Assembly: GCF_958295425.1 (NCBI RefSeq)
Contig: NC_081136.1
Coordinates: 32,226,843-32,290,842, forward strand
Length of the DNA stretch: 64,000 nt
Source of the DNA: Solea solea
Taxonomy: Eukaryota; Chordata; Actinopteri; Pleuronectiformes; Soleidae
Direction: 5' to 3'
A model generated the notes under the pieces. That model was not told where the DNA came from. It did not search any database and worked only from the letters and a program-made list of their open reading frames with translations. A program made the translations under genes and the position numbers. How positions within the stretch are numbered: position 1 is the first letter of the stretch; every line of letters starts with the position of its first letter. Below are positions 57,202 to 64,000 of the stretch, in pieces.

Positions 57202-58918
57202 GAGAAAAACCACATCCTTTTATGACTTTTTTTCTTTGTGGTACACAGACAGTAAGCTATTAAAAAAAAGTGCTGGATACTTTGAAAATCCTTATTAAAG
57301 TGCACCCAAATGATGACGTCCAGCCGTCACCATGGAACTGAGCTGTTCATTTTCTTTTTTTGTGTTTTTACAGAAAAAAAAAAGGAAAACGATAAAATGA
57401 AAAAAATATGTCGTGAATAAGTTAAGGAAAAATACTTTTTTTTGTCATTTGTGTCATTATCATTTCAAACGGTAATGCCACAGTGATGAGACATGAGGCA
57501 GCTAAACTGTACGTGGCGAGGAACGATATATATATTCATTATATATAGTCTGAAACCCTATAAGCTGTCAGTCACATGACAACATTTATGACGGCCAATG
57601 TTTCGTATTTCAATGTTTTACACAGTGGGTGCTACGTTTTAAGTTGCTTTGTTTTTTTAGGTGAAATGCTATGAAACTGTTTGAGAGTTTAATAGTCCGT
57701 AAAATCAGACTTATATACTTCACCTTTACAGTTTTTTAAAAACAAAACAAACTACAGGCTGCTTTCAAACACAGGTTCTCCTCTTGTATTATATGTTATT
57801 GTTTGTAAGCCTCTATTGCTTTCCTCCTCCTACTATTTAGCCCATAAGTGTTAGTGTTTATGTACAGTGTGTTATCTAACCATTACGCCCCCATTGCTTT
57901 ATTAGAATAAATATTACTGCTAAACGAGTGCACACTGGGACTTGAAGTGAAGCCAGAAAGAACTAAAATAAATGTTAGTTTGACAAATCATTAATGAATC
58001 AACTTCACTCTTTTGACGCCATTTAAAAAAAACTAAATGTGGCTTAAACACGTCATCTGTTGCCTGGTGCAACAAAACCAACACTTGTTGCAGTTAAATT
58101 AGGTAAAAACAAACTGACTGACTTCTCTTTGTATATTACAGAATGAAAAAAAAACCAATTGTTTTGATAGGATTATTTTTCTACAGCCGTGTTTCTCCTT
58201 GTCGTTTATTTTCACTATAAACTGGGCTTCATGTGCGGTTTACTCTCTTCAGTCCAAATGCAAACTCTTTTTTTCTGGTGGTTTTTACACTGCGGTCAGC
58301 ACAGAAATATATTCTACCTTCATTTGAACAACACATGCTATTGTTCTGTGGCTTTTTACCCCTCCTTAAATGTGTTTATTGTACATAGGCTGTTGATAGA
58401 TTTCTCAATAAGGGTATTATTTGTACAGATCTATAATGAATCCCTTGATACTGATGTGCTGTTACCAAAATGTCACTTTGTGTTGTCATTTCACTCTCGC
58501 TGTAGTAAATGAGGCTTCAGTAGACTGTGCTAGATCAGGACTTGGCCAATGAAACGGCTGAATGTGTCGAGTTACTCGCGTGACAAGTGTTTGACAGACG
58601 ACTATTTATGTTAGCAGTAGTTAGCGCTCCACTATGAAATCCACAATATAGTCAAACCATATCTGTCCAAAAGTGTTACGTTCAAAGACGATCAGGAAAT
58701 GAACGATCAATTAGAGAAGTATGTTACTTTTTATTCCTTTAAAAGGTAATCGTCTGTTATTAAATGGTATAAAAAATGTATCATTGGACCTTTTTCAGTG
58801 TTGCCCTTAGATTTCCGCCTGCTAGCTGTGTAAAAAAGAAAGAAAGGAAAAAACACATTTACTGTCACCTTTTATTGAGTAAGTGTTTTGTTTTGTTTAT
58901 GTTTTTCATGAAAATAAA
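57202..58918 (+). other. smo 3' UTR
   Basis: AT-rich sequence after the stop, with T runs and (TA)n near 57530-57548. Candidate poly(A) signals include AATAAA at about 57906, 57967 and 58913-58918. The last has a TG-rich element behind it and would give a 1.7-kb 3' UTR. No coding region is seen. Confidence 0.5.
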
Positions 58919-59885
58919 AGTAAGCTGTCATGTTTGTGTGAGTTCTATGTTCTAACAGTGATTCTCAGATGTTCTCCCCAACGTTATAATCATTTTTTGT
59001 ATATTTGTTTCATTTTCTACACACTCTGGTCAAAATGACCCCATCACACACCCTGTGTTCTGATTTTCCTCCAGGTACCAACAGAGGAAGCTCCCGTACC
59101 ACTGGGGGTACACGTACCACAGTTTGAGAACCATGGTGCTATACTGTCCAGTATTGCTGCAACAAGTACCGTAATCGATCCATCAGCTTCTGAATTAATG
59201 GTCAACTCTTCTGAAAATTGATTATTTAGTGAATTATTTAGGTGCTTATTTGTCCTTTTGAGATTTGTGGAAATAATCGACAGACTGATCAATTTTTTTT
59301 CTTTGTAAACTTCTGCCACAGTTGCAAGTTTACATTGTGTCTTCACATGTAGTTTTAAATAGGAATCTATCGCTCAGTATCGGTCAAATACAGATAAAAA
59401 TGTAAAATACAATACAATCCAAAAATCCTATTTATCGCATACTTCACTATACACAGTCTGTAGAAATGCAAATAAAAATCAGCAAAAGCATTTTAGCAGA
59501 GTCATATTTTGGGCTGTTTATTTCTTCTTTTTTGTGAGAACAATATTTCTTTAGTGTTTGACATGACTCAGCAGAAATGTGTTGTTAACAGCTTCATAAA
59601 ACGACTGATATCGGATTAATATCAGTACGAGCAGAGTTTGTGATATTGATATCAGACACAGAAAAGTGGTATCATCCCACGTCTAGTTTCAAATGTTGAT
59701 TATTTTCCTTTTATATATACGTTCATATCCAAGTATATCCATCTTTAATGGACATAATTCAGAGCTGAGCTGAAAGGAAGTGGGGCTTAAATGTTTAGAA
59801 CGTGTTGAATTGTATGTAAATGAATACAAACTCTCTCCACCCACTCCGGGCGTCCATGCGCAGTCACTGCGCATTGTGTGCGCAG
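58919..59885. other. Intergenic region between smo and cax1 with dispersed repeats
   Basis: The part at about 59075-59140 (CACTGGGGGTACACGTACCA, CAGTTTGAGAACC) resembles a common vertebrate interspersed repeat. A second repeat occupies 59355-59690. No gene is seen. Confidence 0.5.
59355..59690. mobile_element. Dispersed repeat copy B (ATATCGG-type)
   Basis: Shares with 46112-46510 the blocks CAGCAAAAGCATTTTAGC, GAGTCAT, TGGGC-GT-TAT and GACTCAGCA-AAATG, ending in ATATCGGATTAATATCAG and GATATTGATATCAGACAC. A second copy of the same non-autonomous element in the same relative orientation. Confidence 0.5.
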
Positions 59886-59894
59886 TTTATAAAG
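59886..59894 (+). promoter_or_regulatory. TATA box of cax1
   Basis: TTTATAAAG in a GC-rich context (GCGCAG before, AGCGCAGG after), 93-101 bases upstream of the ATG at 59987. This predicts a start site near 59920 and a leader of about 65 bases. Confidence 0.6.
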
Positions 59895-59986
59895 AGCGCA
59901 GGAAAGCTCGACGCTTCGATTAAGGAGCAACACTCGGAGTGAAGTGAAGACAAGTGAAGCGAAGAAGTGAGTGGTAAACAGACAAC

Positions 59987-62900
59987 ATGTCGGACAGAAA
60001 GACGTTGTTGGGGCCTGCTGAGGTGGAGAACCTCCGCAGAAGATCCGCCGCTGATTCCTCAGGTGAGAACAAACGACAAACAACTTTTATTAATAATAAA
60101 AGATTATTATTCATGACATACATTCACTGCAGCAGCATGAGTGAGAGAGGTTTTTCTTATTTTGTGTTTTACCTAAAAACTGCACGCCAAACCACTATAT
60201 TTAATAGTGGTCAGACAGACAGACAGACAGACAGGTACCAGGTGAGGATGGTTTATGACATCATAGGCATTGATTGATGCACGTCACTGAATATGAAAAC
60301 TATGGATGTTTCTGAGGCCATGCATTTGCTTCTATCAGTTATGTATTGCGTTTAAAAAACTATAATAAATAGAATAATTAAATTGCAACCTTAGTGATTG
60401 GCAAATTTACACTACACTACAACTTTAATTATCCTCAGAGAAGCCTGACATTCACATACACAACACTGGATCATGTAGATAAATGAATTCAAATTAGAGT
60501 AAAAAAAAAAAACAAAAAAAAACTGGTGTAGATAGAATAAGATTGCAAATTAAAAAGGTTTTTTGTTTGAAAACAATCATTTGTTTAATGTATTTTGAAG
60601 TTGTGTTTGCAGCAACAGCTACACCCATTTTTGTCGGTCAATTATTACATTTTCTCACTAGAATTCACAGTTGTTTACTATCACCTATATTGACATTACA
60701 TATCTATTTTCAGTAACTTATTGAAATGATATGCAAATAATACATCATTTCTGGTAGTTTGAGTGTTTAACCTACTGTAAATTGTCTTCTTTTAATGTGA
60801 GTGTGTGTATTTGGTGTCTTCACATCCTTCACACGTGTAGACTCCACTCTTCTTTAGAGTTGACTTCCAAAATCTACCCTAGATTTCTCATGACCAACAT
60901 TAGCGGCTGCAGTCTCAGTGCCTCCTATTTTTATTTATAAATCATAGCACAAAAATGTGCTTATTTCCATGTGTGTCACAGCAATGCATGGCTAACAGGA
61001 TCAGTCTTGGCTGGCAGCAGTTGATGGGACAGAGGACACTCTGCATGACTCTCAGGAGGTTTTTGTTAGTCACACACATTTCCCACGGCAGAGCCTCTGG
61101 CCGTCTCCCTTGGATGCGAGTTGTCCTGCACACCTTGAACGCATCACCTCTGTGTTCACTTTCTGTTACACTGCTGAAAACTGTGGGGTTTATATGCTTT
61201 AATCTTTTTTTTTTCCATGCTCTGTCCTTATTCAGAGAACTATGTTGATCCTGAACAGCATCGGCGGTTTCCACAGCGACAGCCCCACACGGACAGACTC
61301 TGTGTGGGCCCCCATCATCCAGAGCTGGGAACGGTGGCGACGCCTTCCCCGGACGCTGCCGTGCCGCACTTCTGCCACTACTCGCCCAAAGGCTTCCTCG
61401 CTGTGCACAGAGGTAAAATGACACAGTAGCTGAAGCCAGAAAGGAGCATCGTTGCCATAGAAACCCTTCTTACACAATGAACTGGTGGTACTTCATGAAT
61501 AAATTGTTTTGTTTCAAACACATTTCCATTTCATTCTGGTCACATGTTTGAAAAGGAGTAGGCTGAAGTATAAACTTCAAACTCAATTTATAGACTACTA
61601 CTTCTACTAAATATTTACTTTGTATTTTATACAAGTTTATACAAGTACAACACAAGAATATGTCTGGCTTTAAGAACGGCTGTTCTTCATCCTTCTATTT
61701 ATTTAAAATGAGTATTTTAGTATATTCTTATAAACTCACACATAACACACATACTTTTTAAAGTTGTCCTGGCACGCTGCATTTTTACATTTAGCCCCGC
61801 CTGTCTCTCTGAAAACAACGTCTTTTTATTGAATTTGGAAGTAAGTTATTTTTTGTTTTTGAATATTATCTGCTCTGTTTTAAACTGAATCAGATCTCAT
61901 ATTTTTGTTTTAGTTTCTAAGACGAACGAAACAGAAATGACAGTAACATGTCTTTTAAATGATAACAATTGAATGTATGAAAGTCGAAGATCAAGTCAAC
62001 AACTTTTTCTGATCCTTTCTCCTTTTTTTCCTTCTTTCTAAAACTTAAAAACTCAGTCAAATCAACGTGAACCAAATCATGTCATTTTTTTTTTTTTTTT
62101 ACAATTGTCTAAAATGTTTTTTAAGGATCACTCACTCGCTGTCTACTGCTTTATCCTCAGTTTAAACTTTATATCTTCTTTACAATTCCACATATTTACT
62201 CCTTTTAGTCTTTTTTTAACAATGATATTCCCTTGTAGACTGATGGAGGTGTTCAAATATAGACGGAGATAAAGGAAATCATCATCTGCTGCTGTTTTTT
62301 GGCCTTAACTGACGGTTGTGATTTGCGTAACAGGACACGGCACCTCGGCCCGCTCCACTCCTCCCTCCCAGTACGCAGAGGAAGGTTGGCATGAGGCCAC
62401 GACAAAGACCACCATCAGAGCTGAGAATGAAGTGGAGGCTCACAGGGAGGCCAACAACTACAAGGTGAGCCACCAATGGGTCCATTTACTCTAGAATTAA
62501 AAAAAAAAGACTATTGTCGCAGGATGTTTGACAAGTCCTCCCTGGGGTTGTTTTTATTTTGGACATGAGTTAATCCTAAAAGGTGAAAGACAGTTTTCAC
62601 CCTTTTTAAATGAAGTTACATTCAAGCATTTGAGTGTATGATTTAGTGACATCTAGAGGTGAAGTTGCATATTGCAACATCATACCTATACGCTTGATAC
62701 TCCCAAATTAAATGCCTACAAAAGATGACAAAAGGGACAAGTGGCACTGCAATGACCCAAAACACATGCAGAAGGACTATAAAGGACACATTCTAAGGTA
62801 ACAAAACAACAAAGGATACAAACACAATTTTAACTGTTGTACCCTTGTGTATTTGTGTTGATGGATTCCTCCTAAATCTGAAGTTCTCATAGTAAAACTT

Positions 62901-63964
62901 TATGAGACCATTCTATCAGCGCAGCATATTTATTGAATGTTTTATTGTTGTTGTTTTTTTTGTAGTTTGGCTTCAGGAAGTGGAAAGGCAGCGTCACAGA
63001 GAAGCCCGTTGAAGAAAGATCCTCAAAAGAGCTGTACACTGATTTAAGTGTTGCCAAGCCTCTAAAAGGTCTTTATTTTATAAAAACAAAATATGGTGGT
63101 TGTTGTAAAGTGAAATGTGAAGCAGTAACCTGAATGTTATGTCTCCTCTCTTTTAGGCTCGGTGGTTACCTTTGGAAACATCATTTATGTGTTTTTATTT
63201 GGATGGTGGATATCTTTGTTCTACTTCCTCCTCTGTGTTGTCATGTTTCTAACAGTCGTCTGCGCTCCTTATGGTACGTGTGTTGCTCTGTGAATGACTG
63301 TGTCGCTCACACTCCCTCAGCACGTTGACATGAAGTGAAACATCTTTCCTGTTTCCAGGCAAACTTTGTTGGAAGATGGCCTGTTACTTTCTCTGGCCCT
63401 TTGAGAAGGCAATAGAGAAGGTGATAGTTGGAGTTCTGATGATGCACAATACTTCATAAGCTTTATACGCTTCAGCCCTTAAATCTCCCAATATGCTTTT
63501 ATGTCCTTTTTCAGGCCGGTGGTAAAGTGAAGAGATCCACTGTGATTCTGCCAAAGTGTGAGGTCATAATTAAAGAGGGGGACACCGAGGACAGCAGGGA
63601 CCTCACCAGTGACAAGGATACAAAGCCCCTTCTCGTGTCTTCCCCGGTCTCTTTGGACATTCCCGTCCCACAACCACCGACTAAAACCACGTCAAAGCAC
63701 TGGGTACGCAAGGCAGAATAAACATTATCACGACACATTTTGAGTTCATTCAAATCATTCTCCGTCCGCCTCCTGCAGTGTCGCGTCAGCACGTATGTTT
63801 GGTTGTTGCTGGGTTACCCTGTGCTGGCTGTGGTCCACTCGCTTGCCTGCGTGATCTCCTGGATGCTGATCTTCACCATCCCAGTTGCTAAGATGAACGC
63901 TCGCACGCTGACCACCGTCCTCCTCATGGCACCAGAGGACGTCACCATCCGTAAGCTGTCAAAG
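59987..63964 (+). CDS. cax1: cax1-like cation/H+ (Ca2+/H+) exchanger, N-terminal part, 8 exons, 347 aa visible
   Basis: Exons: 59987-60062, 61236-61412, 62334-62464, 62966-63068, 63157-63273, 63359-63420, 63515-63703, 63779-63964; phases agree and the gene continues past the window. It starts MSDRKTLLGPAEVENLRRRS; the ATG context and upstream TATA box support this start. Residues 1-160 are hydrophilic. Residues 165-222 form a YccF-like membrane module (FGNIIYVFLFGWWISL, CAPYGKLCWKMACYFLWPFE). A second, weaker one lies at about 290-335 (YPVLAVVHSLACVISWM, PVAKMNARTL). Type II CAX exchangers (yeast VNX1, fish Cax1) have this long YccF-bearing N-terminus before the exchanger core, which is not yet reached. 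The zebrafish family member is an endomembrane antiporter needed for neural crest development (established knowledge). Identification rests on the N-terminus only. Confidence 0.75.
60063..61235 (+). other. cax1 intron 1, nothing recognised
   Basis: AT-rich with a short (CAGA)n run at about 60210-60232. The reverse-strand open frame over 60942-61424 mostly overlaps exon 2 and has no splice or homology support. Confidence 0.5.
62635..62830. mobile_element. Decayed teleost dispersed repeat in cax1 intron 3
   Basis: Blocks TTAGTGACATCTAGAGGTGA, GTTGCATATTGCAAC and, after a gap, ATAAAGGACACATTCTAAGG then TAACAAAACAACAA occur in the order found in a very abundant fish repeat (from general knowledge). 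Non-coding. Confidence 0.5.
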
Positions 63965-64000
63965 GTACAGGGCGCGGGGTGGGCAGTAAAGAGATGGATG

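Noticed and set aside
60942..61424. Minus-strand 160-codon open frame over cax1 exon 2
   Set aside because: Mostly the antisense of a phase-matched cax1 exon and its intron; no homology recognised.

Overview
The window is vertebrate genomic DNA, almost certainly from a ray-finned (teleost) fish. Genes are split into many short exons with GT-AG introns. The introns carry long (CA)n, (CTAT)n and (AAAG)n microsatellites and remnants of fish-type transposons. The gene set includes a CAX-type cation/H+ exchanger that fish keep and mammals lack. I found no bacterial-style operons, CRISPR arrays, rRNA genes or tRNA genes.

Layout, left to right. (1) About 1,400-24,044, plus strand: the 3' half of an L-type voltage-gated calcium channel alpha-1 gene, best matched to Cav1.2 (cacna1c). 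It runs from repeat III segment S4 to the stop codon in 28 recognisable exons. These include the mutually exclusive IVS3 exon pair and a probable alternative serine-rich exon in the IVS3-S4 loop. (2) About 24,045-33,660: AT-rich, gene-free DNA, read as a very long 3' UTR plus intergenic sequence. (3) 37,308-34,326, minus strand: an 8-exon gene whose N-terminus resembles the N-terminal domain of the shelterin protein TIN2 (TINF2) and whose last exon encodes nine C2H2 zinc fingers. This is the most unusual gene in the window. (4) 38,301-45,029, plus: complete tspan33 (TspanC8 tetraspanin, 8 exons, 283 aa). (5) 49,158-57,201, plus: complete smoothened (smo, 12 exons, 826 aa). (6) 59,987 to the right edge, plus: the 5' part of a cax1-like Ca2+/H+ exchanger gene (8 exons, 347 aa visible) with two YccF-like membrane modules.

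These genes do not form one pathway. The channel carries depolarisation-driven Ca2+ entry, CAX would move Ca2+ into acidic compartments, SMO transduces Hedgehog signals, and TSPAN33 escorts ADAM10. From general knowledge, tspan33 and smo are also neighbours in other vertebrates, so the order is conserved synteny rather than a functional cluster. The zinc-finger gene and tspan33 are divergently arranged across about 1 kb.

Exon boundaries were read by eye from splice sites, phase and protein similarity. Every internal junction listed keeps the reading frame. No transcript data or database search was available.
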